64,000 bases of DNA from CAVPCZ01 sp963779225 (GCA_963779225.1 CAVZWW010000003.1:2542001-2606000), one strand, 5' to 3'; shown: positions 44,091 to 53,546, counted from the stretch's first letter. Numbers and translations are program-made. Notes: generated from the letters alone by a model not told the origin.

Positions 44091-46106
44091 ATGATGCGTG
44101 GATTGCTTCGGATATTCGCAGTATTGTCGCTGACGTCCACGATGGCGTTCGCGCAGGGTTCGCTGCTGCTCGTGGGCGGCGGTGGGGAAAACTACAACGA
44201 CTGGTCGGATGTGCCCTACCGGTGGCTTGTGACACACGCGCCGAACAGGAAGATTCTGGTGCTCCATTATGCCGACACCACTTCGTTCTTTTCGGGGTAC
44301 TTCCCCTGGCTAAGTCCCTGTGCCGTTGCCAACCTTGCCATCACCTCCACGTTGCAGGCCAACGACTCCGCCGTCTACTATCGTATTCTCGAACATGACG
44401 GGATCTTCCTCCGGGGAGGAGACCAGTGGCAGTATGTAAGCAAGTGGCGCGGGACGCTGGCTGAAAAAGCCGTTCGTGAAGTGTACGGGCGCGGCGGCGT
44501 GGTGGGCGGAACAAGTGCCGGTGAGATGGTCCTGAGCGAGATTATTTTCGATGCACACCTGAGCTCAGTGGCCCCCAGGAATGCGCTCCAGAATCCCCTG
44601 GGCGCGAGTATTACCCTGACAGACGATTTTCTCGGGATGGGGGCGGACTTCATCGCCGACAGCCATTTCTTCGAACGCGGAAGGCTCGGCCGGCTGCCGG
44701 CCTTCATGGCGGTGTACCGGCAATCGAAAGGGCGGGAAATCGCCGGGGTGGGAATGGATGTGAATACGGCGCTCGCGATTGGACCGGATGGAGTTGGTGA
44801 GGTGATGGGTTCCGGTACGGCGACAGTCCTGCGCTATGCCCCCGGGACGCAGACAACGCTCGCGGCAGGCGAGGCACTCTCGATGACGGGCATCCGTTTC
44901 GATCAGTTGACTGTCGGGACGAAAATCACGCTCTCCACGGGTGCGATCCAGCTTCCGCCGGATGCGTTCCCCTACGCAGCCAGGCCGTTTGGCTTGAGCA
45001 ACACGCTGGTCATCCTGGACGGTAGCAGCAGCAGCGGCGATTGGTCCGGCACGAACGGGAGTCTCAGGAAACTGCAGGCGGCGCTCGGCCAGCCGACGGA
45101 CACCGTGGGCGTGTTTGCCTCTTTTGCCACTCCGGCTGCGGCAACCGTTGTGTCCACGGCGCTGACGTCATGGGGGGTGCCCTCCCGGCAGCTGTGGATC
45201 AGCGAGGGAACAAAGGACGATCCGTCTTTTGCCTCGTCGATTCTTTCGTGCGGAGGATTTGTGTTCGCGGGGAATTCGCCCGATAGTCTTGCCCGGTTTC
45301 TGGATGCAGGCACGCAGGCGGGAAGCGCACTGCTGGTGCGTGTGAACACCCATGCTCCTCTGTTGTTTCTCTCCGATGATATGCTGCTTGCCGGTGAACA
45401 GGGGATCAGTCAGATGTACAGAAGTATCTATGGTGCGTACTACGGCTACCTTGTGTCTGTACGCGGGCTGAACCTTGTGGGCGGGATGCAGATCGTGTCG
45501 CGATTGTATGAAAGTTCGAACTATATAGATAACCGTGCGAGTTCGGTGTTCTGGGGAATGACCAGGTCGCACCTTCCGTACGGCCTCCTGCTGGATGCCG
45601 GTGCGCATGTCACGATTCTGGGGAGCCGGATGAAGATCTACGGATCCACGCCGGTGATGCTGGTGGACGCCCGTGAAAGCCAATCGGGCAGTCTGCCCAC
45701 GTTTCGGGATCCGGGGAAAGTGAACCCGCGTCAGAACGGAGGCATCATTGGCGCGACGATGCATGTGCTTCGTGACGGCGAGGTTTTCGATCTTGCCGGT
45801 CCGGCGGGCGTGGAATCACAGAATTCTGCCGCGAGAATTCCGGAGACAATCGTGCTCGAGCAGAACTATCCCAATCCTTTTAACCCGCTCACCGCGATCA
45901 GATACGGACTTCCGCGAAATATGCACATCTCCCTCACGGTGTACACCGCCCTCGGACAAAAAGTGGACGAACTGGTGAACGGCGAACAGGAGGCCGGCAT
46001 GCACGAAGTCCACTTCAATGGAAACAGGTATGCGAGCGGTGTCTATTTCTGCCGCCTGACCGGAGGCGAGGCCGTCCGGAGCATACGGCTTCTTCTCGTT
46101 CGATGA
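44091..46106 (+). CDS. Secreted cyanophycinase-like S51 peptidase with type IX tail
   Basis: The start is one of two adjacent ATG codons (44091/44094), preceded by GGAAGA. The protein is 671 residues with a signal peptide ending AFAQ. The catalytic domain has LLLVGGG at its start and the nucleophile-elbow motif GGTSAGE with S142, characteristic of peptidase family S51 (cyanophycinase, dipeptidase E). A second region (about 300-590) of unclear fold follows, and the C-terminus is a sorting tail (LEQNYPNPFNP ... RLLLVR). It probably degrades aspartyl peptides or cyanophycin outside the cell. The neighbouring ornithine aminotransferase could use arginine-derived ornithine, a plausible link. Confidence 0.85.
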   Translation: MMRGLLRIFAVLSLTSTMAFAQGSLLLVGGGGENYNDWSDVPYRWLVTHAPNRKILVLHYADTTSFFSGYFPWLSPCAVANLAITSTLQANDSAVYYRILEHDGIFLRGGDQWQYVSKWRGTLAEKAVREVYGRGGVVGGTSAGEMVLSEIIFDAHLSSVAPRNALQNPLGASITLTDDFLGMGADFIADSHFFERGRLGRLPAFMAVYRQSKGREIAGVGMDVNTALAIGPDGVGEVMGSGTATVLRYAPGTQTTLAAGEALSMTGIRFDQLTVGTKITLSTGAIQLPPDAFPYAARPFGLSNTLVILDGSSSSGDWSGTNGSLRKLQAALGQPTDTVGVFASFATPAAATVVSTALTSWGVPSRQLWISEGTKDDPSFASSILSCGGFVFAGNSPDSLARFLDAGTQAGSALLVRVNTHAPLLFLSDDMLLAGEQGISQMYRSIYGAYYGYLVSVRGLNLVGGMQIVSRLYESSNYIDNRASSVFWGMTRSHLPYGLLLDAGAHVTILGSRMKIYGSTPVMLVDARESQSGSLPTFRDPGKVNPRQNGGIIGATMHVLRDGEVFDLAGPAGVESQNSAARIPETIVLEQNYPNPFNPLTAIRYGLPRNMHISLTVYTALGQKVDELVNGEQEAGMHEVHFNGNRYASGVYFCRLTGGEAVRSIRLLLVR

Positions 46107-46208
46107 CTTCCTCCGGGTGTCTCTTGCCGGGAACCTTCACGGATCGCTCGCTCGCCCGTCCCGTCTTTGCCGTTCACGGCCGGCCGGCACACCAATACCG
46201 GAGTACTC

Positions 46209-46826
46209 ATGATTCCGAGAATCTTCTCGCTATTTGAAAAGAAAAAAACGCCGGCGGCCCAATTCTGGAAGTGGTTTCAGAAGAACGAGGGGAAACTCTT
46301 CGGAATGCGGTCCCCTCAAGATCCGATCTTCACCGCCCTGGTCGGCCAGATCTTGCGAGTCGACCGGAACCTGGTCTTCGAGTTCGGTCCTGAGATTGAC
46401 GGCAAGAGAGAATTTGTCTTGAGTGCCGGGGGTTTCAAGAGTGCTTTTCCGGCGGTTCTCGCACTTGCTGATGCCGCTCCGCATCTCTCCCGCTGGACTA
46501 TCACGAAGTTCCGGCCAAGACGCGCGGAGATCACAGAAGTCCAGTTCGACGGGACCAGCATGCTGCCGGATGCGGTGATGATTGCGATCCTCCCGGGTGC
46601 CCCGTATGTGGATATCATTGTGTTCCTCGGTGGAGACGGCATGGATGAAAAGACGCGCGGGCAATTCGGCTTCCTGTTCCTGGACCAGGCCCTGGGGGAG
46701 TTTGATGTGGCAACCTATGTGGGAAGCGTGGAATTCAAGCCTCTGTCCGAGCCATCCCCCGCACAGAAGATTCCCCTCCGGGCTTTCATCCGTGAATTCG
46801 ACCTTCTGAAAGCACGATTCAACTAA
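46209..46826 (+). CDS. Hypothetical cytoplasmic protein
   Basis: The start is ATG at 46209. The protein is 205 residues with no signal peptide or membrane segment, and its N-terminus is basic (MIPRIFSLFEKKKTPAAQFW). The body alternates helices and strands (FWKWFQKNEGKLFG, VFEFGPEIDGKREFVLSAGG, VDIIVFLGGDG). I do not recognise a named family with confidence; the pattern resembles small conserved proteins of immunity or DUF type in Bacteroidota. It stands alone between the secreted S51 protein and the signalling block. Confidence 0.65.
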   Translation: MIPRIFSLFEKKKTPAAQFWKWFQKNEGKLFGMRSPQDPIFTALVGQILRVDRNLVFEFGPEIDGKREFVLSAGGFKSAFPAVLALADAAPHLSRWTITKFRPRRAEITEVQFDGTSMLPDAVMIAILPGAPYVDIIVFLGGDGMDEKTRGQFGFLFLDQALGEFDVATYVGSVEFKPLSEPSPAQKIPLRAFIREFDLLKARFN

Positions 46827-47210
46827 GCAGGTGGAAACGCACTCCGGCGACCGGGCGCCGGTTATATGGCGCGACCCGGTGCCTGCAGCCCCCTGGAAAA
46901 AAACCGTTAGGTTCTGTCTTCCCGAATTTGTATTTTCCCCCTGTTGTCTCTTCCCTCTTTAGCGCGTGTTTTCCGGTGGTCCGGCGTTTTCAGTTCCATG
47001 ATGCGAGAGCGCGGATGTGCAGCAGTTCGGGAGCAAGATCAGGTTCCCCGCGTGTCCCGTTCTGAAATGTTTATTTCCCGGCATTCACAATTCCACCACA
47101 GGGTTCGGAATGGTTCATACCCAGTCCAGGGGTCCGCACACCCGCGGTGCGCCCGCCAACCTCCCAACCCTGCCTTCCGTTGTTCGCGCCTGTTCCATAG
47201 CCGGGCATTC
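46827..47210. other. Intergenic region upstream of the sigma-factor regulatory block
   Basis: These 384 bases contain an imperfect GC-rich hairpin (CCGGGCGCC and GGCGcgaCCCGG arms near 46853-46881) without a clear T tract directly after it. A frame open upstream of the kinase gene crosses it from 46944 but shows no family features. No promoter was assigned. Confidence 0.4.
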
Positions 47211-47618
47211 ATGATGGAACGCAGGTTCAGCAAGTCCTTCTCTTCGCTCAACGACGTGTTCCAATTCCTCGAAGAATTTTGCTCCACGGCCGGGATCGAT
47301 CCCGGAAGTGCATTTGCCATCTCCCTTGCCGTAGAAGAATTCTTCACCAATATGGTGAAGTACAGCCCGGAAGGTCTCCGCGACATCACCGTGCGTGCCG
47401 GAAAGGATGGAGGGGTGGCCCGGGTTGTCCTCGTCGATGAAGATGTTGAGCCGTATGATGTCTCGAAGGCGGGTACGGCAGACACCGCTCTTTCTCTTGA
47501 AGAAAAGAAAGTGGGGGGACTGGGGATCTTTCTGTCGAAAGAATTGATGGACGATGTAACGTATGAGTATGCGGGTCGGACCAGCACCATTACACTCACC
47601 AAGAAGCTGGAGACATAG
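47211..47618 (+). CDS. RsbW-like anti-sigma serine kinase (HATPase_c_2)
   Basis: The start is ATG at 47211 or 47214; neither has a clear ribosome-binding site. The protein is about 135 residues. The N-box is AVEEFFTNMVKYS (Glu and Asn for magnesium-ATP), followed by the G1-type VDEDVEPYDV and the G2 loop KVGGLGIFL. This is the compact ATPase domain of SpoIIAB/RsbW switch kinases, which phosphorylate STAS partners and bind sigma factors. The next gene, one base away, encodes a STAS protein, so the two form a partner-switching pair. Confidence 0.88.
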   Translation: MMERRFSKSFSSLNDVFQFLEEFCSTAGIDPGSAFAISLAVEEFFTNMVKYSPEGLRDITVRAGKDGGVARVVLVDEDVEPYDVSKAGTADTALSLEEKKVGGLGIFLSKELMDDVTYEYAGRTSTITLTKKLET

Positions 47619-47619
47619 C

Positions 47620-47913
47620 ATGTTTTCGTTGACACTGGGTTCCAACGGGGATATCCTGCTGGCGGGGCGCTTTGACGCCACGCGGGTGGAAGAGGCCTAT
47701 CGCGTTCTGGACACGATTGAGGATTCCCGACGTGTGGATTTCAAAGATCTTGACTATATCTCCAGCGCGGGGCTTGGCGCGCTCCTCAAAACGCAGAAGC
47801 GACTCGCGGCCTCGGGCAACCAGCTCACGCTCATCAATATGAACAAATTGATCAGGGATGTCTTCAAAATAGCCCGCTTTGACGTTGTTTTTAGAATTGA
47901 AGAATCGGTCTAG
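47620..47913 (+). CDS. STAS-domain anti-anti-sigma factor
   Basis: The protein is 97 residues, a single STAS domain from ATG at 47620, one base after the kinase stop, with GGAGA upstream. The signature LDYISSAGLGALL places Ser48-Ser49-Ala50 where SpoIIAA has its phosphorylated serine; the acceptor would have to be Ser49, because the following position is Ala. It is expected to be phosphorylated by the RsbW-like kinase and to release a regulator when unphosphorylated. Confidence 0.9.
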   Translation: MFSLTLGSNGDILLAGRFDATRVEEAYRVLDTIEDSRRVDFKDLDYISSAGLGALLKTQKRLAASGNQLTLINMNKLIRDVFKIARFDVVFRIEESV

Positions 47914-47943
47914 CGCCAACTCTTTCGCCCTTCGAAAGTATAT

Positions 47944-48489
47944 ATGTCAGATACGGAAGATCAGGTTCTGGTGTCGCAAACCCTCGCCGGAGACCGGAAT
48001 GCATTCGGCGGATTGGTCGACAGGTATCAGAAGCCGGTCTTCAATCTGGCCTTGCGCATGGTGCAGGACAGGGATGATGCTGAAGACATCGCGCAGACAA
48101 CCTTTGTCAAGGCCTTTTCCCGGCTCTCATCTTTTGACGAGAGTTTCAGGTTCTTCAGCTGGCTGTACAAGATCGCACTTAATGAATGTGCGAATTGTCT
48201 GAACCGCCGCAAAAGGCACGAACCTCTGAATGAAACCTTCGCCAGCGACGGGGGGGAGACGGCGGCGGGACTGGAGAGTGATGAACAACAGCATCTTCAG
48301 GAGGCGCTTGCGGATCTGCAGGAAGGCGACAGGGCTCTTGTTCTCCTCAAGCACTACGAAGGGCGGTCATACGAAGAGATTGGAGATATCCTTGGTATAT
48401 CTGTGCAGAAAGTGAAGTCCCGGCTATTTTCGGCACGGCTCAAGCTTCGCGGGATCCTTCTCCGGAAAGGAGTGAGGGGAGATGCCTGA
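47944..48489 (+). CDS. ECF-type RNA polymerase sigma factor
   Basis: The protein is 181 residues. Region 2 is at about 10-85 (LVDRYQKPVFNLALRM, DAEDIAQTTFVKAF, FFSWLYKIALNEC). Region 4 is at about 120-172 with the helix-turn-helix YEEIGDILGISVQKVKSRLF. It lacks region 3, as ECF factors do. Its 3' end overlaps the next gene by eight bases, and that gene encodes a membrane anti-sigma-like protein, the classic sigma/anti-sigma pairing. The kinase/STAS pair 30 bases upstream may be a second layer of control. Confidence 0.95.
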   Translation: MSDTEDQVLVSQTLAGDRNAFGGLVDRYQKPVFNLALRMVQDRDDAEDIAQTTFVKAFSRLSSFDESFRFFSWLYKIALNECANCLNRRKRHEPLNETFASDGGETAAGLESDEQQHLQEALADLQEGDRALVLLKHYEGRSYEEIGDILGISVQKVKSRLFSARLKLRGILLRKGVRGDA

Positions 48490-49234
48490 CAAATCTCTGT
48501 TGGATCTGATAAATCGCAAGATGGACGGGGCATTGACGCCTGAGGAAGAAGCACGTCTCGCCGGGCGAGTAGCCAGAGACGCCGATGCAAGGAGTCTGCT
48601 CGATGATCTGTCCCAGCAGGGACTTCTCTTGCAGAAAATGGCCGTTGTGGAACCTCCTCCTACGCTCAAGCCGTCGATCATGCGGGCAGTTGAGCAGCCC
48701 GCTCTTCGCCCAAAACGGAACTGGATTGCTCATTCTTTCGGGCGGTCCTTCAGCGTCCGGCGGCGCGTCCAGTTTGCGTTTTCGGGAGGTGTCGTTGCGG
48801 GCATGCTGATTCTTGCCGCAGGGCTGGGGATATTGCGCCCCGGTGCACTTGTGGAGTCGGATGCGGCTGGCACATCAATCATTGAATCCACCACGCCCGG
48901 ACTGCAATCCATCGAAGAGCGAAAGATCTCTTTCGGGGAGGTTCAGGGGCTCATCAGCACCGCTCGGGGGAGGGGAGAGCATCAAATCACTCTTCAGCTC
49001 CAGGGTCCGGCAGATACCCGGGTGCAACTCCTCCTGCGGCCGGAAACGGTTCATGTTGCCGGGGTGGAAAGGCTGGACGGTGCTCCGGGCGACTACACCA
49101 TCCGTCCCGGTGGGATAGAATTGAGAGGGCCGATTGCCTATCGCCTGGTTCTGGACAGTGCGGCTTCGGTCTGGATCACAGTTTCCTCTGCGGGGAAGAA
49201 GAGCTACGAAGGAGAGTTTCTTCTGGCACGCTGA
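48482..49234 (+). CDS. Membrane anti-sigma-like protein
   Basis: The start ATG at 48482 lies inside the sigma gene (8-base overlap). The protein is 250 residues: an N-terminal helical domain (1-85, LLDLINRKMDGALTPEEEARLAG...) like that of anti-sigma factors, one membrane segment at about 97-117, and a periplasmic beta-rich domain. The zinc-binding HxxxCxxC motif of many ZAS anti-sigmas is absent, so binding would be zinc-independent. It probably holds the ECF factor at the membrane. Confidence 0.78.
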   Translation: MPDKSLLDLINRKMDGALTPEEEARLAGRVARDADARSLLDDLSQQGLLLQKMAVVEPPPTLKPSIMRAVEQPALRPKRNWIAHSFGRSFSVRRRVQFAFSGGVVAGMLILAAGLGILRPGALVESDAAGTSIIESTTPGLQSIEERKISFGEVQGLISTARGRGEHQITLQLQGPADTRVQLLLRPETVHVAGVERLDGAPGDYTIRPGGIELRGPIAYRLVLDSAASVWITVSSAGKKSYEGEFLLAR

Positions 49235-49335
49235 AGCTTATCTTGCCCGGTCACCAACTTTCTTCAAAACGACCGGTATATTGGTATGCGTACGTGAAGC
49301 TGTTCCGAGTTGTACAAAACATCAGGGAGGTTGCC

Positions 49336-50514
49336 ATGACACAGATCGCAAAAGCATCTCGCAGCAAGGGGAAGACAGCGCTTCTTATCGGCGGAGGGAT
49401 AGGCGCGATAGCAGCGGTAGTCTATATTGCCTTCTTGTATCCCCCTGTTCCTGCGGATGATACCGCGGGAACGATCGGTGGGGTGAAGAAGTACCAGGTC
49501 CCGCAGATTGCGGAAAAGGATGTCGTGCTGGCAGGCAGCAATGTGTCGATGGCTGAACTTATGGCGCAGGCAGTGACGGGCTACGCAGACGGTATGGCGA
49601 ACGGCGCCCGCGAAATCGGGAGAATGGCGGACGGAGCAAGGTCGGGCTCTGAAGGCGCGAAGCTGGCGGAAAGCGCCCGCGAGGCGGCACGGCTTGCCGA
49701 GGCAGCAAAGACAACGGGAAGAATGTCTGAAGGGCTCAAGGCTGCGGAGTTGGCGCGTGAGATGGCAAAAGCGGCCGAGTCCATGAAGGCGGGAGATGCG
49801 GCAAAGCTCGGCGAACTGGCTCGCGAAATGAGCCGCTATGCCGAAGGCATGCAGGCCCTTGCGAGGACACAGGAGGCTGCGAGACTGATGGACGGTGCGC
49901 GTCTTATCGGCCGCCAGGCGGAGGAAGCCCGGATGTCTGGCAGCTTTGACAATAACAAGCTGGTGGAAGCCGCCCGGGAGGCTGCAAAGAGTGCCGAGGG
50001 TCTTCGTTCTCTGGAGCGGACATCCGAAGCTGCAAAGGCGCTTGAGAATGCCCGCGAAATGGCGCGCATGGCGGAAGCGATGACCGCACAGGGCAAGTCG
50101 GCCGATGCGGCACGCCTTTCGGAGCTCGCCCGAGAGACGGGGCGTTACGCGGAGGGTGTTGTGGCCGAAGCGCGTTTCGCGGAAGCACGCAAGCTTGAAG
50201 AAGGGATGAAGGATTTTGAGAAATCGGCTGAAGCGGCTCTGGCGGGTGGTGATGCAAAGATGATTTCCGGTAAGGCTGCGGGACTCGCCCGTCAGGCTGA
50301 AGGAATGAAGGCTATCGCCCGGACGCCGGAAGCGATGAAATTCGCGAACGACATGCACGCTCTTGCTCGTCAGGCTGAAGGGATGAAGTCGTTCGGACGC
50401 ACCGAGGAAGCAATGAAGTTCCTGGACGGAGTGAGATTGATGGGAAAGAATAGCGAAGCTATGCGCGCAGACGCCGCACGCGCATCAGAACTCGGACGCG
50501 CACAGGCTGAATAG
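49336..50514 (+). CDS. Membrane-anchored alanine-rich amphipathic repeat protein
   Basis: The start is ATG at 49336, with a strong AGGGAGG five bases upstream. The protein is 392 residues: a short basic N-terminus, one membrane helix (14-35), a Pro-rich linker and then about 300 residues of Ala, Glu, Arg, Met and Lys. Recurring units follow patterns such as AREAARLAEAAK, LAREMAKAAESMK, LARQAEGMK and RTxEAMKF, spaced by about 11 or 22 residues. The composition predicts long amphipathic helices on the outer face of the inner membrane. It resembles LEA-type or apolipoprotein-type 11-mer repeats more than ordinary coiled coils. I do not recognise a named family. It lies between the sigma block and the gluzincin gene. 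Confidence 0.75.
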   Translation: MTQIAKASRSKGKTALLIGGGIGAIAAVVYIAFLYPPVPADDTAGTIGGVKKYQVPQIAEKDVVLAGSNVSMAELMAQAVTGYADGMANGAREIGRMADGARSGSEGAKLAESAREAARLAEAAKTTGRMSEGLKAAELAREMAKAAESMKAGDAAKLGELAREMSRYAEGMQALARTQEAARLMDGARLIGRQAEEARMSGSFDNNKLVEAAREAAKSAEGLRSLERTSEAAKALENAREMARMAEAMTAQGKSADAARLSELARETGRYAEGVVAEARFAEARKLEEGMKDFEKSAEAALAGGDAKMISGKAAGLARQAEGMKAIARTPEAMKFANDMHALARQAEGMKSFGRTEEAMKFLDGVRLMGKNSEAMRADAARASELGRAQAE

Positions 50515-50545
50515 GACGTTGCCCGGTCCAAACCACAAGAGCGAA

Positions 50546-53536
50546 ATGGAGATGCTCCGGAACTCCCGGAGCATCTCCCGCGCTTTGTTCAGACGATGGG
50601 CCGCGCTGCCGGTGATGGCGGCGTGGCTTTTTCTGTTTATTGCCCTGCCTTCGGGAGAGGCGCAGTTCATGACGAGTCAGACCAGGAATATGTTTCTGGT
50701 CTACTACGATCCCGGTGCAGCATATGTCCTGCCACATCTTGCCCGCTGTTTTGAGAACTCACTCGCTTTCCACCGGAAGCTCTTCGGCTTTACACCCAGC
50801 GAGAGGGTCATTGTCCTTCTCGAGGACTTCGATGACTACGGATATGCAGGTGCCACGAGCATCCCGCACAATTTCCTCCGTCTCGGCATCGAACCGTACA
50901 AGTATGTATTCGACACATCGCCCACCAACGAGCGATTCAACTGGGTGATGAATCATGAACTCACCCACATTGTCGCCTCTGATAAGGCTGCTCCCGCCGA
51001 CAGGTTTTACCGTTCGTTGTTTTCGGGGAAGGTTGCGCCCATCGAGGAACAACCCCTCTCGATGCTCTACAGCTACATGACGAATCCCCGGAAGTACTCT
51101 CCGCGGTGGTACCACGAAGGTATTGCCGTCTTTCTCGAAACCTGGATGTCCGGCGGGCTCGGCCGCGCGCTGGGCGGGTACGACGAAATGGTGTTCCGTG
51201 CCATGGTCCGCGACAGCTCCTATATCTATGATGTGGTGGGACTGGAATCCGAGGGGACGACGATCGATTTTCAGGTGGGAGCAAATTCATACCTGTACGG
51301 CACCCGCTTCGTCAGCTATCTGGCAAACATCTTCGGGCCGGAGAGAGTACTGGCCTGGTTCTCGCGAACGGACAGCAGCCGGGCCTATTATGCAACGCAA
51401 TTTGAAAAAGTCTTTGGGGCCGATCTCGATGACGAGTGGTCGCGCTGGATTGAATGGGAACGGCGATGGCAGGGCAAGAACCTGGACTCCATCCGGCAAT
51501 ATTCGACAAGCGCAGGCCGCCGTCTTTCCCGCCGGGCCCTCGGCTCCGTGTCGCAGGCCTATTATGATTCCTCCGCGGGTGAAGTGTATGCCGCGGTGAA
51601 TTATCCCGGCCAGGTTGCACACATTGCCGCGATCAGTCTTCGGGATGGGACGGTCAGGAAGATCTGCGACGTCACCCACCCGGCCCTCTACTATGTTTCC
51701 TCTCTCGCCTTTGACAGGGGCACAGGGACGCTGTTCTTCACTACGAACAACAGCCGCTCCTGGCGGCATCTTTATAGAGTCGACGTGAGAACCGGCGAGC
51801 CCGTCCGGTTGCTGAGCGACGCGAGAACGGGTGACCTGGCCTTCAACGCGGCGGACAGGTCCCTCTGGGGTGTCCGTCACCACCGCGGCCTTTCTCGCAT
51901 CGTCAGGATTCCCGCGCCCTACAAGGAAATTCAGGAGCTGGTGGCCCTGGAATACGGCAGGGATCTTTTTGATATTGACATCTCGCCTGACGGGCGCTCT
52001 CTCATCGGTTCATACAGCGATGTCACCGGACGTCAGACTCTGGTGCGGATGGACGTAGATCGCCTGATGAAAGGAAATTCCCTGTTCGATGTGCTCGTGG
52101 AGTTTCCCAACAACACATCCCCCGAAACATTTGTCTTTTCCCCTGATGGATCGTATCTGCTGGGAACCTCCTACTACACGGGCGTGTCCAACGTGTTCCG
52201 GTATGATGTCGCCTCGAGAACACAAACCGTCCTGACCAATGCGGAGACCGGGTATTTCCGGCCGATGGTGTTTTCCGCCGACTCGTTGATCGCTTTTGAA
52301 TACTCCGGCGAAGGGTTTGTCCCGGTGATGCTGCCGAACAGGGCACTCGAAGATGTGTCCGCCATCCAGTACCTTGGTCAGGAGGTTGTGGACAGGCATC
52401 CGGTGGTCAAGGAGTGGGTGGTCGGGTCACCGCTTTCGGTGAACCTTGATTCGGTGGGATATATGACCGGTGACTATGGCGGCCTCGAGGATATCCGCCT
52501 CCAATCCGCTTACCCTGTCGCCGAAGGATACAAGAAGTTTGTGGGACTCGGTGCGCGTGTGAACCTCGCTGATCCCATGCAGTTGCACAGCCTGGACGTG
52601 ACTGCGTCATATGTTCCGAATGCCGGCCTTCCGATGGAGGAACGGTTTCATGCCAGGATCGGGTATCAGCATGCGGCGTGGTCCGTTCGCGCGGCCTACA
52701 ACCTCGCGGACTTCTATGATCTCTTCGGCCCCACGAAAGTGAGCCGGAAGGGGTATTCTCTCGGGCTCACCTACGCCGAGTATATTCTCTATGACCGGCC
52801 GACCACTCTGGAATACACGCTGGGGATAGCCGGCTATGCCGGACTCGAACGTCTCCCGTTGTACCAGAATGTGGCAACCTCCTACGACAATTTCGTTACC
52901 GCGCGCGCGAACCTCAAGTTCGGTTCCGTATCGCGTTCGCTCGGCGCGGTGGATGAAGAGAAGGGGATCCGCTGGTCATTGAACGGATACGCCTACTACG
53001 TGCGGACTGAACTGTTCCCTCTCCTCTTCGGGGAGTTTGACTGGGGGATCGCGCTTCCGCTGGATCATTCTTCGATCTGGTTGCGTGCAGCGGCCGGGCA
53101 GGCGTTCGGCGACCCGGAGACTTCGTTCGGCAATTTTTACTTCGGGGGATTCGGGAACAACTGGGTCGACCACCAGGAGGTCAAACGCTATCGTGAGTTC
53201 GAATCGTTCCCCGGGGTCGAACTCAACGCAATCGGGGGGAGGAATTTCCTGAGGGGCATGGCCGAATGGGCCCTCCCGCCGCTCCGGTTCCGGCGACTGG
53301 GATTCACGAATCTGTATTGCACCTGGGCGCGATTCGCGGTCTTCGCAACGGGCATTATGACAAACCTCGGGACGGATGCCTCACTCCGCAACGTCGGGAA
53401 TATCGGGCTCCAGGTGGACTTCCGTCTTGTGATTTTCTCCCGCCTCGAATCGACGCTGTCCTTCGGGTATGCCATGGCTGTTGAACAATCATCCCGTCGA
53501 ACCGACGAGTTTATGGTTTCGTTGAAGATTCTCTAA
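50546..53536 (+). CDS. Gluzincin peptidase / beta-propeller / outer-membrane barrel fusion
   Basis: The protein is 996 residues from ATG at 50546, with AGAG upstream; an ATG two codons later is possible. A signal anchor (21-40) is followed by a metalloprotease domain with HELTH at 137-141 and a third zinc ligand Glu in WYHEG (E190), the gluzincin arrangement. Residues about 330-640 form a TolB/WD-like propeller (SPDGRSLIGS, FSPDGSYLLGTS). The last 340 residues are barrel-like strands (VGLGARVNLADP to SFGYAMAVEQSS), ending MVSLKIL. It would be a peptidase tethered to an outer-membrane barrel. All three parts lie in one intact frame. Confidence 0.82.
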   Translation: MEMLRNSRSISRALFRRWAALPVMAAWLFLFIALPSGEAQFMTSQTRNMFLVYYDPGAAYVLPHLARCFENSLAFHRKLFGFTPSERVIVLLEDFDDYGYAGATSIPHNFLRLGIEPYKYVFDTSPTNERFNWVMNHELTHIVASDKAAPADRFYRSLFSGKVAPIEEQPLSMLYSYMTNPRKYSPRWYHEGIAVFLETWMSGGLGRALGGYDEMVFRAMVRDSSYIYDVVGLESEGTTIDFQVGANSYLYGTRFVSYLANIFGPERVLAWFSRTDSSRAYYATQFEKVFGADLDDEWSRWIEWERRWQGKNLDSIRQYSTSAGRRLSRRALGSVSQAYYDSSAGEVYAAVNYPGQVAHIAAISLRDGTVRKICDVTHPALYYVSSLAFDRGTGTLFFTTNNSRSWRHLYRVDVRTGEPVRLLSDARTGDLAFNAADRSLWGVRHHRGLSRIVRIPAPYKEIQELVALEYGRDLFDIDISPDGRSLIGSYSDVTGRQTLVRMDVDRLMKGNSLFDVLVEFPNNTSPETFVFSPDGSYLLGTSYYTGVSNVFRYDVASRTQTVLTNAETGYFRPMVFSADSLIAFEYSGEGFVPVMLPNRALEDVSAIQYLGQEVVDRHPVVKEWVVGSPLSVNLDSVGYMTGDYGGLEDIRLQSAYPVAEGYKKFVGLGARVNLADPMQLHSLDVTASYVPNAGLPMEERFHARIGYQHAAWSVRAAYNLADFYDLFGPTKVSRKGYSLGLTYAEYILYDRPTTLEYTLGIAGYAGLERLPLYQNVATSYDNFVTARANLKFGSVSRSLGAVDEEKGIRWSLNGYAYYVRTELFPLLFGEFDWGIALPLDHSSIWLRAAAGQAFGDPETSFGNFYFGGFGNNWVDHQEVKRYREFESFPGVELNAIGGRNFLRGMAEWALPPLRFRRLGFTNLYCTWARFAVFATGIMTNLGTDASLRNVGNIGLQVDFRLVIFSRLESTLSFGYAMAVEQSSRRTDEFMVSLKIL

Positions 53537-53546
53537 GGACCCGCAC

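Noticed and set aside
49264..50358. Minus-strand ORF of 364 codons opposite the Ala-rich repeat protein
   Set aside because: Its His/Leu/Arg repeats mirror the Ala/Glu/Met repeats of the plus strand, which has a strong ribosome-binding site and membrane anchor.
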